Notes: generated by a model from the letters alone, not told the origin. A stretch of 64,000 nt of DNA from Capsicum annuum (GCF_002878395.1 NC_061115.1:210081461-210145460); one strand, 5' to 3'; positions 45,881-58,406 are shown, numbered from the stretch's first letter. Numbers and translations: made by a program.

Positions 45881-46592
45881 ATGCTCATTTGTTAATACTT
45901 TGAGTTACGAGTTTAAACACATTATCAAATTCAGAAATAACTTACTTAAATGTATATTGATGTTCTCCTTTGGGCGAAACATCAAAATATAACTTTAAAC
46001 GTAGTGATTCTTAAAATATATTTAACACAAAATGATAATATTTAATGCATCAATTAATAATATTTATCATCTTTGGATAAATAAATAAAACTAACGATAC
46101 ATCAAAATTATCTCTTTAATAATTATTGATCATACGAACAAACAATCAACCTTTGGGTGATCCACAAATTTCTTATGACCAAAAATTTAATTTACCCATA
46201 ATTATTAGATCAAGTAATAAGCATCAAGATTAGTGGGTAATTAATTTAAACTTTAACCTTTATTTTGGAATTAATTTTATAAAGATTCGACCACTTTGGT
46301 GATTAACGAATCTTACATATATGATTCCAAGTTATATTAAGAAACAATAAATTTTATTATTGCATACTACAACGTTCTAACAACAAAGAGTTGTTTCTTT
46401 AATATTTAAAATAACAAAGATTAAACTCATGTTATTTTAAATAGAATCAACTATAATAATATCAATATTTCAAATTTCGTCATTCAATAATTGTGAAATT
46501 TCTAACAAACATAATTAAAATTCACAAGATCTGGAGAAACATTAATTTTAATGGAAAATCACTTGTTCCAAAAACCAGGCTCTGATACCACA

Positions 46593-47078
46593 TGTTAGCA
46601 TAAAATGGATTATATAAACTTAAACAATCTTATACATAAACAATCCTATCCATAATCCTTTGTATTATTCAGGAACGTTGAACTTAATGATTTTCACATA
46701 CACATAATAACAGTAATTCAATAAAGAATTACTTACCTGAATTCTCCATGGTTTTAGCGGAAGCACACCAAGAGCAGAACGTATTGTTTCTCTCTCTTAA
46801 CCTTACTTTTCTAAATAAATTATGATGGAGCTTATTCTTATTTTGGCAGAGAGAGGACCCCTTTTATAATGAAAATAGTCAGTTATGTTTTCACGTTCCA
46901 TCAACGTGATTGGTGGATACAATCATTATCCTACTAGGAGTTAGTAATTGTGGATACAATCCTACTATTAGTCAGTAATTATCCTACTAGGTAACTTTCC
47001 ATATAGATTAAGGATTTAACTTATTCAATTATTATTAAACCAATAAATTAATTAATTTGTGGGCCATAGAAATTTACA
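46593..47078 (-). repeat. 5' LTR of the copia element
   Basis: Begins on the + strand TGTTAGCATAAAATGG and ends GGGCCATAGAAATTTACA. The leader between the LTR and gag (45880-46577) is AT-rich with no gene. Confidence 0.88.
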
Positions 47079-47083
47079 GTGCT

Positions 47084-50000
47084 CTCCTAGCGTACGACAA
47101 CTTCTTGTCTGTCCATGAAGATACTTTAGCAATAATTTAATAAATCAGAGGCTGCCATACATGATAGCGAGTTTCTTAGTAGAGAGAGGAACTCTAAGAT
47201 ATTTAAAGGAAAGTTCTCCATAGCTATAACCTAATTGTAACCGGGTTTAAGCCTTTTCTGCTTCCGAAACACCTCCAAAATACAAAACACTCTGGGATAA
47301 GTTAGCTTGTAGCCCTGAAGCAGCAGTGAAAGTGATAAATTTTTCATGTAGCAATGTAACTGATGCAAGATCACCTCTAGAAAACAAGAGTAAATCGTCC
47401 GCAAAGCTCAAATGTGTGATCTTGAATCTGCCACATAGAGGATGATATTTAAGTTGTTTATTCAGCTTTAATGTGATCAAATTCCTACTTAAATACTCCA
47501 TTACCATTGCAAATAGGAAAGGGGATATCAGATCCTCTTGCCGCTTTAAAAGACCTTGTAAGTTTTACATTAATCATGATAGAATAAGTCACTGTGGTTA
47601 CACATTACATCACCCAACCAATAAATTTAGTAGGAAAGCCTAATCCTCCAAAAAGTTCCAAGCCACCGAGTCATAAGCTTTTTGGATGTCCACTTTGATC
47701 ATACACCTTGGTGATATATGTTTTCTTCTATAAGACTTCACTAATTCATGAGCAATTATGATCTTATCAGCTACCTTTCTACTAGGTATGAAGCCAAATT
47801 GAGTTTCTGAGACCACAGATGCTACCACATGATGGATTCTATTAGCAAACACTTACCTATTAGCTTATACACAACAGAGCAATATACTATGGGCCGATAT
47901 TATTTAAAACTTATAGGATTGGGCACCTTTGGTAATAAAGTTACTGTGGTACAATTTACTGGCTTATATAATGTTCCAGTGGAAAAAAAATTCTTTCGCA
48001 GCTTTATTCACATCACTTTGGATCACCTGCCAAGCCTTTTTGAAAATTTTTGCATTATATCTATCTACTTTGGATGCCTTATCATCTCCAATTGAGTGTA
48101 AACCATCATAAATTTCTTCATCTGTCACTTCAACACATAAGGCTAACTATTGGGCATAACTTCAAGTTGGACCTCTCTTCATGACATTTTTATTGACTAC
48201 AGTAGTGTGAACAGTTGTTGTACCCATGAGGGATTTTTAGAAGGAGATTATTTTTTCACTAACAGCTGCAGCTTCCACTAATTTCGCCTTACCATCAGTA
48301 GTGAGTTCAAAAATTTATATTCTCTGCCATCTGTCTTTAATCACAATAGTGAAGTATTTTGTACTTAATCACCTAATTTTATGCACAAGGCTCTTGACTT
48401 TTGACGTTGGATGCTTTCCTCTATGCCATACCATTTTTCAAGCTGAAGCAATAATTTTGTTCATCTTTTACACTATCACCAGAGTAGCTACTGCTCAATT
48501 GTTGCTGAATGTTGGTCAAGGCATCTCTAATGAATTTAATCTTCTCCATAACTCCTCTATATTCTTTATTGTTCAGCTGTTTTACTGACGACTTTAAATT
48601 TTTTAAATTTTATCAGACACATTTAAGAGCATTACCTTTCCATATACTTTGCTAAATTCTTTGAATTATGGTGATAAAATCATCATGCTATGTCCATATA
48701 TTAAAAAACCTGAATGGGGTTTTAATGTTGGTAAGTTGGAGCTGCATGTCCATCACAAGAGGGGAGTGGTCGGATATGTGTGAGAACCTGATGTCAAGGA
48801 CTAAGCGGCCATACTTAAGCATCCACTCATCATTCCCTAGGGCTCTATCAAGCTTACTAAAAATCCTAGCCGTTCTAAATTGCCTGTTATTCCATGAGTA
48901 ATAGAGACCCTTCCAGAGAATCGCACTTAGCATTAAATCCTAAACACAATCTCCAATTTTGGATCTCTGCTCTGGTAATTTCTCCACCACCAAGGCAATC
49001 TTGGCATTGTAGTATGGCATTGTAGTATGGCATTAAAATCACCCCATATGAGCCATGACATAGTGACTGAAGTAGCAAGATGCCTTAATTCAGTCCATAA
49101 TTCCTTTCTTAATTCAATGGAATTAAAACCATACACTATAGTCATACAATAGGCTACCTCCTTGTCCCTGCTTAAGACCTCACAATTAATGTATTGAGCA
49201 TTTTGCTTAATCAATTTGACCTCATATACTGCTGCATCCCAGCCAACCCATATTCGACCATTGACAACACTACCATAATTATAAAAAAATACCAATTAGG
49301 TATTACTGCATTTGCTATTACCTCTACCTTATTTTCTTTAACTTTGGTTTCTACTAAGCCTACAAGCTTTCTATGATTATCTTTAATGTATTTATTCAGT
49401 TCCCTCTCTTTGTAATTCTTATTAATGCCCCAAACATTCCATTCTAACCAGGACATTAGAGAGAAGATGGTACACCACCTTTATTTTTTGGTGAATTATG
49501 AGCTAACACAGCCTGATTAGTTTGTGAAACCTTAAAACTATTCTTTGTGATCACCGACAGAACTTGAGCATAGCCTTTGCGGCCACTATTTCAGCCATAT
49601 TTCCTTATTTGATGCTCTGTTTACTCTTATATGTGACAGGTTTAAAAACTTCAGTTGAGTCAGTTGTATTCATAGGTGCTTGTTGCACCACCTCTTTTGC
49701 CCGAGGCTGATGAATAGCCGATTTTGCAACTTCCTTAGGCAGCCAGGTAGGCATTAATTTTGGTTGAGGTTTAAGAGGTTGAAGTGGTTTTGCTTTAGGT
49801 AAAGTGGGGAGTGGGTTGCTGGGATTTCTCCTTCAAACATGAGTTCCCTACCATCATACAATCTTTACAATACTTTGGTTTCCAATCAAATTGAATGGGT
49901 TGTTTGAAAGTTTGACCTTGAGCATTCATAACTGTAATCTCATTGAGAATCGATTTAGTAATGTAAACCTTAATTAACATCCTTGCATATGAGATCCTAA

Positions 50001-50555
50001 TTTGCTTGGATGTACATTCATCATCAAACAAAGGTATCCCGATAACACTTGCAATCTGACTAAGCGAATAACAACTCCAATAATTCAAAGGCAATTTGGG
50101 TAGTGTTACCCACAAAGGTATTTCTGTATGGAATTCTGATTTAAAGTCAAGATGAGGCATCCATTATTTCAAGATCTGAGGTTTACTATTGATACTATAT
50201 GGTCCTATAAATAGGATCTCTTTCATATCAGCTTCCGACTGGAATTTCACTAGATAGTACCCTTCATCGTGATAGTATAAATTTGGTGTAACAACATTGG
50301 TCCAAATTTACGGTATATATCATTTCATGTAGTTATAGCCTGGCATATCCCCAATAACATATAAAACCAGCAAATACCTTTATTTGGTTTCCTTCTACTC
50401 TTGTTCTAGTTTTCCTATCTTCATAATCGGGCTTCTATTAGCTAGTTCAGGGGGGATGTAATTTAACGCCATACCATTTGTTGCAACTCGATTACCAGCA
50501 AATAGATTTACCCATGGATTCACCTTAGTGTCAACCTTAGGAGGGGATGTTATCC
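47084..50555 (-). pseudogene. LINE, main part (ORF1, endonuclease, RT)
   Basis: From high to low coordinate on the minus strand: an ORF1-type nucleic-acid-binding protein (about 49795-50540) with PLWVTLPKLPLNYW and a degraded knuckle KYCKDCMMVGNSC; an AP-type endonuclease (about 48690-49456) with NVWGINKNYKE and LVETKV near the start and ISDHSPLVMD (catalytic His) at the end; and RT (47247-48150) with FGFIPSRKVADKI, KAYDSVAWNFL and SFADDLLLFSRG. Every domain is interrupted by stops. It continues at 40999 on the far side of the copia insertion. The 5' end abuts gypsy gag at about 50555. Confidence 0.85.
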
Positions 50556-51250
50556 TAATGCATGTATCATTAATCTGGACAGATCCATATCCCTATTTAA
50601 CATAGCAGTCCTGCACTCTTTCAACACCAAACCAGAAACACCTGTCATGAACTTGCTCATGCTAGAGCGGGCGTCAGCAATCAAGTCAAGAGCATATTTT
50701 TCTAACTGGTTGAACTTTAGGCAGTACTCCTTAACAGTCATGGAGACCTACCTTAAGTTCTTAAACTTCTCTACCTTTATCTCTCTCATCTCTAACGGAA
50801 AAAACTTATCCAAAAATACATCTTGGAACGCCTGCCAAGTAATAGGGGAATCATCTCTCCTCTACTCTTCTTCCATGTAATAACCCAGTCATAAGAAATG
50901 TCCTTCAACTTGTAAGACACCAACTCTACACTTTCTTCCTCAGACATATGCATCACCTACGTGATCTTTCTCACCTCTTTAAGATATAACTATGGGTCCT
51001 CACCTTCCTTGGACCCATAGTACTCTGACGGATTTATCCGCATGAAATCACGAATCCTGGCAGCAGTTAAATCACTTTCCTGCTGCGGTGGAGCTAGGGC
51101 CTAGTTATTGGCCTGAACATTTGTAGTGACTACTTAGGCTAGTGCCTGAAAAGCTGCCTGGAACTCGGCAGGGGACACATTTTCATTCAAGGGATCAACA
51201 GGCTTAGGTTGCTGATCATTGATGTTTCTACGGGCTCGACAAGGAGGCAT
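50556..51250 (-). pseudogene. gag of Ty3/gypsy element B
   Basis: ATG (minus strand) near 51250 opens MPPRRARRNINDQQPKPVDP. FMRINPSEYYGSKEG-type and YKLKD segments follow, then MTVKEYCLKFNQLEKYALDL and SGLVLKECRTAMLNRDMD at 50560-50741. These are the conserved capsid blocks of plant gypsy gag. Internal stops are present. The frame ends where LINE sequence begins, as if the LINE had inserted here. Confidence 0.8.
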
Positions 51251-53796
51251 TTTTAGAAATAAGAGAGCACGAATTAATATCTAAGAGAGCCATTTTTAAG
51301 CATGATAGACTCTGAAAGAAAGAAACGACTTTTTCCTAAACGTTTCATATCCCCTTGCTCATAGATGTGGTGCGCTACACATTGATAATCAAGACTCTAC
51401 TTAATGCGGCTTGTCAGACACCCTAGGACTCCTTAAACCTTAGTCTTTGATTGTGTCCTGAAGTGTCACATTGTTCTTAAGGCTACAAGTAGTCCTAAGC
51501 TAACCTTTTGAGCCTGCTACTTCACATAATAACTTGCTTAGAGATGAAATAGCCAAATCATGGGCACTGTTGTATCAAATTATAAGAAATACTATGAAAA
51601 TACTTTGTTCGAACAACCATAATACTGGAAATCTTGACATACTAACAATCTGACAACTAGTATGACAAAGCCTCTACTACTCAAGAACTAGAGAGCCATT
51701 GGAATAGGTCCCCAACTGACTCATACTCAATTGAAAAGAAATGAACAGATACTAGATAAAATGAATATCTAAATATAACAGGTCCTCAAACCATAAGGAC
51801 TCACCACTATGAAGATGTAGATAAAGGCACTCACGGATCACTGACGAGGCTGGGATGGAGCACTTGAACCTACATTATGAGACAATGTAGCACACAGACG
51901 TATATGTGAATCAGTACTTTAGGAATATATTGAGCATGTGGGGGTGTATGCAAATAAATAATCAGTATCACAAGTCTAATAGAAAACATGCATCCTATAA
52001 TAGGTGACTCACATAGCTTGAATAAAATTCTCATAAGTTGTGGTTAGGAAATAGATAATAGAAATCACGTGAGTCATTTCACTTTATTCTGGATCTGTAT
52101 TCTTTCTTTGTTCTCAACTTGTAAATTAGATGAAATATTAAAATATCAACTTTCAGGACATAAGCTATATTCTCATGAAAGCAAGAAACTTCTTAGGAAC
52201 TTAATAATCATGACACTTGAAAACTTTAGGAATCATAGGGTCATAGCCTTCAAAATCAATATACCTTTAAACTTACACTTTTAACTTAAGGATAGTAAAA
52301 CTTCTTTAAAACTCAAGAACTTGATACTTTAGGAATTTTAAGACTTGAGACTCTAGAAAACTTAAGAGACTTTGGGACACTTGGGACTCGGGATTATATA
52401 ACTTTGGGAGTTTCTTCTAACTGACATAAATCATGTGAGCTGACATGGAGTACAACGTCTTGCCCATATCGGGGAGAGCTGTTATATCCTTGACATCAGA
52501 TTAGAACCTTTAACTTTTAGTGATCACTAGCTTAACCCAGTTGGGTTAAATCATAAACCTACAGGGGAACGCAGTTCTGGGGCATGAGACCTCGAAATCA
52601 ATCCCAAATCGGTGCTAAATACTACTACCTTACTTAGCTCAGAACTTTAAGAAAATCCACCTTAAACAATTCAACAATATGTAATAGGAGCCAATATACT
52701 TCCCCTTTATCTCAAATCAAACAAATAATGTGGATTTCTTTCTTAGCTTAGGATCAAAACTCAATTCTTTTCTTGAAATCTTGATAGACTTTTCATCAAA
52801 GTTTTAAAATCTCAATAACATAGAAATATAAGTACACTTCTTGGAGTATCAATAATTTATCCTCAAAGACTCACAATTTCACAATAAAGTTCAACTCATG
52901 ACAACAACTCTTGGAAATTCTTGGAAACATGATATCAATATAGGAATATGCAATTTATATCATGAACTCTCAATTTAGATCATAATTGAACAAAATAATT
53001 ATACAATTCAAGACTTGAACAATTCCATAATCTTATAAACTTGAAATATATCAAAATAATATGGATTCATCTTGGAAATACGAAATTTTTAAAGAAAATC
53101 TAAAACGTTTGGGCACAAGAAATAAAGAGTGTTCTTGTTCAAACCCCACATACCTTGAAATTAAAACTTTGAGTGAGTTCTTGACTTTGAGTTGCTATTA
53201 TTTAAATTAATGGGTTCTTCTTGTAGCCCTCAGAATGAGGATTCCAATTCTCAAAAAATTATTGAAAACTGACGGTTAACTTTTGAGTTCTCTTGAAGTT
53301 TGTGTAGAAACCCTAAGCTATGTTGTTGGTGGTTTTTGATAAAAGTATGAATAATATGGTATTTTTGGAGTGTAATATCAAGTTAAGGATGATAAAGGAG
53401 TGGGAAAATACCAACTTTACCCTTAATAAGACGGAGAAAAGAAGCTGAAAACTGGGCACAAAGGCTATAGCCTGGGCGGCGCCTTGCCTAGAGCCTTTGC
53501 TAAGGTGGGCGGCGCCCCTTAATAGCCTTTAGTTACTGGTTTGGCACTTAAAACATGCCCTAAATGAATTTCTAAAATTCCAAAACTTACCCGAGATACC
53601 TCACAACCTTGCCCTATTGCAACGTAACAACAAAATCAAGAAACAGAGGTTGGGAAGGTCGCAAAATAATTCATCAAAGTTCAAAGGCTCAAAAATGAAC
53701 TAAGTGTTGGAACACTTAGCTAAAATTCTGAGTGTTAAGCTTCTTTTAACTTGCTTCGAAGTCTTTGACGATGAGGAAACTTTATGGGGTCTTACA
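51251..53796 (-). mobile_element. Leader and 5' LTR of gypsy element B
   Basis: On the minus strand the LTR starts TGTAAGACCCCATAAAG at 53796 and runs down to an ill-defined end near 51580; a leader continues to the gag start. A GC-rich patch at about 53470-53525 repeats GGGCGGCGCC. Part of it (about 52417-52600) resembles 54370-54540 of element C, so B and C are relatives. Short frames here are not genes. Confidence 0.65.
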
Positions 53797-54072
53797 AAAT
53801 TCCTACAGATCCTCATTAGACTTATATCCCTAAAACAGAGGAGGGTTCATTTGGGTGAAGTCCTAAATCTTAGTTGCGGCAATATTAGCCATCAGAACGG
53901 CTGGGACAGAAGTCAGCTGATTATTTTGGGCTGCTACTGAGTGAGCTAAGGTAGTGAATGTGGCTCTGAATTCGGCATGTGAGATAGGCTCATTCAGAGG
54001 ATCTTCCTTAACAGGTAGAGGTGTGGGCGCTGATTCCCGTTTCTCCTTGTATTAGTCTTTCTGGGAGGCATA
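53797..54072 (-). pseudogene. gag 5' fragment of gypsy element C
   Basis: The minus strand opens MPPRKTNTRRNGNQ at 54072. After a frameshift it reads PLNEPISHAEFRATFTTLA and DFTQMNPP, the N-terminal gag blocks. It is cut at 53797 exactly where the LTR of element B begins, so B inserted into C. Confidence 0.75.
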
Positions 54073-55620
54073 TTTTGTAAATATAAATCAAATTTGATTA
54101 GAAAGGTAGTTTAAATTAAGCTCATTCTTAATCACACGACATGGATACTGAAAGAAGGAAAACTTTTCCTAAAATGTCTTGTAACCTCTTGTCCATATAC
54201 TTTCAAACCTTGTATGCTAAGTGTAGAGGAATCACCTTGGATTGAGCAAATATGAAATCTATATGATCATAAAACATGACTAATAAGGCATGCTAAATAA
54301 GCTTAGTGAGTCATTACATTTAGTTTTTAAAATCTTTGCTTTTAGTCTTTCTTGTGGGAGATTCTTCTAACCGACATAAACCATGTGAGTTATCATGAAG
54401 TCAAACATTTTGACCACGTTGGGGAGAGCTGTTGCACCCTTTCCATCGAAATAGGACCTTAACTTATATGATCACTGAAATTAATCCATATTGGGACTCA
54501 AACCTATGATGTCTCATAGTTTTGAGGAATTTAGGATACGCTCATCCACATTCCCTTCTTGATGCTAAATACTACTCCAAAAAATATATATATATATGCT
54601 CATACTTAAGAAATCCACCTTAAAATAGCATAAGGTTTTATAGACTGAAAATCAATTATGCTTCTCTTTACTTAAATCATAATCAGAAAGAATACTTGTG
54701 GATTTCTAGTCTTATCATATATGAAATAATCAAGATGAACCTTAATCATGTTGAATATATGTAACTAAAGCATAAAAACTTTTTCTTGTAAACTCAGTGC
54801 TTATGCTTAAGCCTTGCCTTTCATTCTTTCTTTCATAGAACTTATAACAAAATATCATGATCAATACTTACATATAAATCTTTCATAAAAAATTCAAGTC
54901 AAACTAATAAAATTCATATCATAATAGAAATCTTTCAATTCAACACATGAATTTATGAAAACTCTTAGGCACTTAAATCCTTCAATCACATGATAATGTT
55001 ATACTTCAAAAAATGAGAACTTGGGTAGGAGCCCACTTTAATGATCAAGTTTTTTGGGAACAACGATGAAAGTGTACCTTTGTTCAAAACCTCACATACC
55101 TGGATTTACATGAATTGAAAGAGAATCTGAACTTAGAGACTTGAGAGATATCCTTGCGGAAGAAACCCTAGCCTTGTAGTTCTTGAGAATGAGAGGAGAA
55201 TAAGTATTGGTAATTTACTAAGAATAGAGGAAAATAACACCTCTTTTAAGTTATAAATCATGGGTTAGAAGTTTTAATATGGTAAAACACTAAAAGGCCC
55301 CTCAACCGAACTTATAAAAACTCGACCGTTAGTTATAACGAGTCATCCCCACAACTCATAATATCTGGTTATGAGTGGACCTAGAAACTCATAACCTTGG
55401 AATAAATAAATAAAATATGCACTGGTCTAGATACGAGTCGTATCTTACGATTCGTAACATGTCACCATGACTTATAGTAACTACTCATAACTTGGACAAA
55501 AACTTAGAGAACCAACACTGCTGACCTTATGACCCTTACTATATGACTCGTGAGGAGTTTTGATGACTTGAGGGATAAGTCGTAAGTTCTACAATGACTT
55601 TGAGAGGCCGGGGTATAATA
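54073..55620 (-). mobile_element. Leader and 5' LTR of gypsy element C
   Basis: The region upstream of C gag resembles the leader/LTR of B (CTTCTAACYGACATAAA, GGGGAGAGCTGTT blocks). The minus-strand LTR start is probably near 55620 (TTATACCCCGGCCTC). Repeated CTCATAAC/ACTCGTA words at about 55330-55570 are typical LTR sequence. The LTR-leader border is not resolved. Confidence 0.55.
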
Positions 55621-55639
55621 GATACTATGTAAAACCTTA

Positions 55640-56960
55640 TAGAGCTTGACATGGTGTACTTTGATGCAATTTTAAGGATGGATTAGCTCCATTCATATTA
55701 TGCCACATTAGACTATAAAACCAGAAAGGTTTCATTTTGTTTCCCTAATAATCCAATTATTAGAGTGGGAGGGATATTCTCTTGCACCTATAGAGAAGTT
55801 CATATCTTATCTTAGATCCCGTAACCCTATTTACAAAGGTTGTTTGTACCATCTTATTTGGGTCAAATATTTGAACACTGGAAATCATTCTCTCAATTAG
55901 TCCAGTAGTTAACAAATTCCTAAAAGTCTTTCCTTATGACCTCCCTAGGATACCCCCAGATAGGGAGATAGACATTGGTATTGACCTATTTCTAGACACT
56001 TAATCTATTTTTGTTTCTTTGTATAGAATGGCACTTGCAAATATGAAATAATTGAAAGAGTATTTGAAAGATGTTGATAAAGGTTTCATCCATCCTAGTG
56101 TCTCTCCCTGGGGTGCCCCCGTACTCCCCGTACTCTTCGTGCGTAAGAAAGATGTCTCCCTCCATATGTGTATAGATTACCGTTAGTTGAATAAAGTCCT
56201 TATTAAGAACAAGCACCCTCTCCCCAATATAGATGATCTTTTTGACCATTTTCAGTATGGTAGGTGTTTCTCCAAGATAAACCTTTATTCGAGTTACCAT
56301 TAGTTGAAAGTTTGGGAGTTTGACTTTCCCAAAAATGCCTTCTTTACATGATATGGTCACTATGAACTTTTGTTCATCTCCTTTGGGTTAACCAATGCAC
56401 ATGCAACTTTTGTGGATCTTGATAATAGGGTATTTAGACAATCTTTGAATCTTTGTGTCATAGTTTTCATTGATAATTTCTAGTTTACTCCAAGAGTGAG
56501 GAGGATATGTCAATCACCTCTGAATCGTACTTAAGAACCTTAAGGACCAAGAGTTTTATGCTAAATTTTGTAAGAGTGAATTCTGGCTTAGTGTGGTAAC
56601 CTTCTCGAGTCATGTTATTTCTAGTGAGGAGATTATGGTTGATACTAAAAGAATTAAAGTAGTAAGAAAATGGCTAAGACCCACGACTTCAACCAAAATC
56701 TAGAGCTTCTTGGGTCTGCAGGGGTATTAGAGGAGATTCATGAAAAGTTTTTCATCGATACATGCTCCACTTACCAGATTAACAAAAAACAAAGTGAAGC
56801 TTTTGTGGTTTGAGGCATGTGAAAGTAGTTTTGAGAGTGTAAAGAACAAGTTAGACTACAATGCTAGTTTAATGTTGCCTTGAACAATTTCTGGACTCCA
56901 ATGTAAACTTCCCTATTCATTGATGCTTCGCTAGCCTACAAACAAAGGTCCTTTCGATGA
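55640..56960 (+). pseudogene. Ty3/gypsy protease-RT relic (element D), plus strand
   Basis: The plus strand reads a protease tail (HSYYATLDYKTRKVSF near 55695), the linker DLPRIPPDREIDIGIDL (about 55940), then RT blocks: [14 protein letters not shown] (56083), MCIDYR (56165), [33 protein letters not shown] (56350) and VIVFIDN (56460), and the thumb near 56600. Many stops and frameshifts occur, more than in the other gypsy pieces. It points opposite to elements B and C. Confidence 0.8.
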
Positions 56961-57129
56961 GATCCAGCATGCTTTGACCTTCTTAGGTTCCCAAAGTGCG
57001 TAATTAGTTCCTTCCGTGGTATCCTTATTCATTTCTAACTTGCCATACTCACCTCGGTATACGATAACACCTCCTACGCCGCGAGGAGAAAGAAGAGAGA
57101 CGAGTCGTCTATTGGCAAGTTTTCTGATG

Positions 57130-57588
57130 ACTTTTAATAAGGAAAGATCTTATCATAAATATATATAATTAATTTTTAATTCTTAAATATTAGAAAAATA
57201 GTGAAAAGACAATTTTATCAAAAGTAAAAACTTTTTAAAATCATAGATTACATTCTTATTACGTATTTAAAACTTTTAAAAATTTGGTACTTCTTAAATT
57301 TTTTTATTCTAACGTTTTTATATTTATTTTTAGGTTTTTCAAATCTTCTTAAAGTCAAATTTAGTTGATTTAAAATTCTTAAATCAATAGGAAAGTATGT
57401 AGTTGTCATTAATTTTGTTGACTTTTAATAAGAAAAAAATCTTACCATAAGTATATTTAATTAATTTTTAACTCTTAAATATTAGCAAAATAGTGAAAAG
57501 ACGATTTTATCAAAAACAAAAACTTTTACTAAAGGGCAAAAAATTCAAACAACATTTCTAAGGTCCTTCACATTTTAATTATAATAGA
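57130..57588 (-). mobile_element. Helitron 5' end with internal duplication
   Basis: The minus strand starts A|TCTATTATAATTAAAATGTG at 57588 and continues GAAGGACCTTAG and TTGAATTTTTTGCCC, matching the H1 and H2 starts. A block (GACTTTTAATAAG ... ATTAGMAAAATAGTGAAAAG) occurs at 57130-57230 and again at 57418-57520 around the repeat shared with 39768. The 3' end is missing. Confidence 0.6.
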
Positions 57589-57841
57589 TATAATCAGATA
57601 TCTTGAGATGATCAAAAAATTATAATAAGTTTCACTATTAATACAATCAATATGTTGTCTACAAAAATTATTATTTTTATTTGCCAGTTTGAAATATAAT
57701 TATTATGGAATAAAATTATATTACTTCAATTTGAAGATAGAGTTATATGATTTTAACTTCATGTATTAAGGAAAGTACTTTAAAAATAACATAAATACCA
57801 GATTGTGAAATTAGATTATTTAGTAACTTGTTATTATCATA

Positions 57842-57856
57842 CATATATATATATAC
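57842..57856 (+). promoter_or_regulatory. Possible TATA region of the MADS gene
   Basis: ATATATATATATACAC lies about 70-80 bp before the MADS start codon. Such AT runs are common by chance here, so this is only plausible. Confidence 0.4.
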
Positions 57857-57888
57857 ACACACTCATCCAAATAGAGAGACTCACTCAT

Positions 57889-57921
57889 ATGTTTTGCTCT
57901 TCTGATTTTTTGTGTGTCTAG
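57889..57921 (+). promoter_or_regulatory. 10-codon uORF ending 2 bp before the MADS start
   Basis: ATG at 57889 opens ten codons (MFCSSDFLCV) ending in TAG at 57919-57921. The main ATG follows at 57924, in the same frame. If the transcript starts upstream of 57889 it would dampen initiation or feed close reinitiation. Confidence 0.4.
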
Positions 57922-57923
57922 AT

Positions 57924-58406
57924 ATGACCAAAAAGGGGGTTAGGACCACTAGAAATCTTGATTCAAAAATAAAAAAAGCTACTCTAGAGAAAAGATTTCA
58001 ATCATTGTGTAAGAAAGCAAAGGAGCTGTCCATCCTATGTGATACAGAAGTAGGTATTATTGCTTTTAGTCATGCAGAAAATGATATTTTCGCTTGGCCA
58101 TCTGTAATCCAGGCCATAGATCGGGTCAAGAATTATTTAGCTTGTGTTGAAACCAAAAAGCCAGTTAAGTTTCAAAAGCATGAAACTTATCTACAATCAA
58201 TATTGGATGCACAAGAAAAATATATTGATCAGATGGAGCAAAATGTTGAGAAGATAGAAATGGAGAACCTCTTCAGAGAACTTGTTAATGCAAGAAAAAG
58301 ATTTGATGAACTTGAGGATAGAGAAATTAAAGGTTTGTTAAAGTTATTTGCAGTTAAGAGGACCAAACTTGAAGAAAAGAAGAAACAACTGAAACAAAAT
58401 ATTTAG
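57924..58406 (+). CDS. Type I MADS-box protein (M-type), single exon
   Basis: 160 residues encoding a nuclear DNA-binding factor. The MADS domain fills residues 1-58: MTKKGVRTTRNLDSKIKKAT, then EKRF, KKAKELSILCDTEVGIIAFS. These match the KR, KKA-EL and LC positions of the family. The helix that normally begins RQVTF(S)KRR is altered (IKKATLEKRFQSL). No K-box is present. A charged coiled-coil-like tail (about 95-160, EKIEMENLF...RFDELEDREI...KKKQLKQ) follows, and the gene is intronless, both as in type I genes. WPSVIQAIDRV after the domain resembles M-alpha or M-gamma proteins; I cannot decide which. Type I genes mostly act in female gametophyte and endosperm. The ATG at 57924 was chosen because it starts the MADS domain. 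It may be a working gene or a diverged family member. Confidence 0.82.
   Translation: MTKKGVRTTRNLDSKIKKATLEKRFQSLCKKAKELSILCDTEVGIIAFSHAENDIFAWPSVIQAIDRVKNYLACVETKKPVKFQKHETYLQSILDAQEKYIDQMEQNVEKIEMENLFRELVNARKRFDELEDREIKGLLKLFAVKRTKLEEKKKQLKQNI

Larger units (their letters stand above)
41005..47078 (-). mobile_element. Ty1/copia retrotransposon with both LTRs, inserted in a LINE
   Basis: LTRs lie at 41005-41460 and 46593-47078 (minus strand starts TGTAAATTTCTATGG, ends GCTAACA). The primer-binding site is at 46578-46590 (minus strand TGGTATCAGAGCC) and the polypurine tract at 41461-41474. Target duplication GTACT/GTGCT (41000-41004 and 47079-47083), one mismatch. The element splits LINE RT between YARRA and LGRSVLFGV. 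The LTRs are very alike apart from an indel of about 30 bp, so it is the youngest layer here, yet its genes carry stops. Confidence 0.9.

Noticed and set aside
51838..53940. Several short frames in the gypsy LTR region (for example 52069-52284 and 53704-53940)
   Set aside because: They lie in LTR or leader sequence and have no recognisable domain; 53704-53940 crosses the LTR/gag junction on the wrong strand.
40020..57600. Whole interval 39.4-57.6 kb as one giant Helitron carrying retroelements
   Set aside because: The two end signatures (39412 and 57588) exist, but 39412-39546 already has its own 5' signature, so the simplest reading is two independent fragments.
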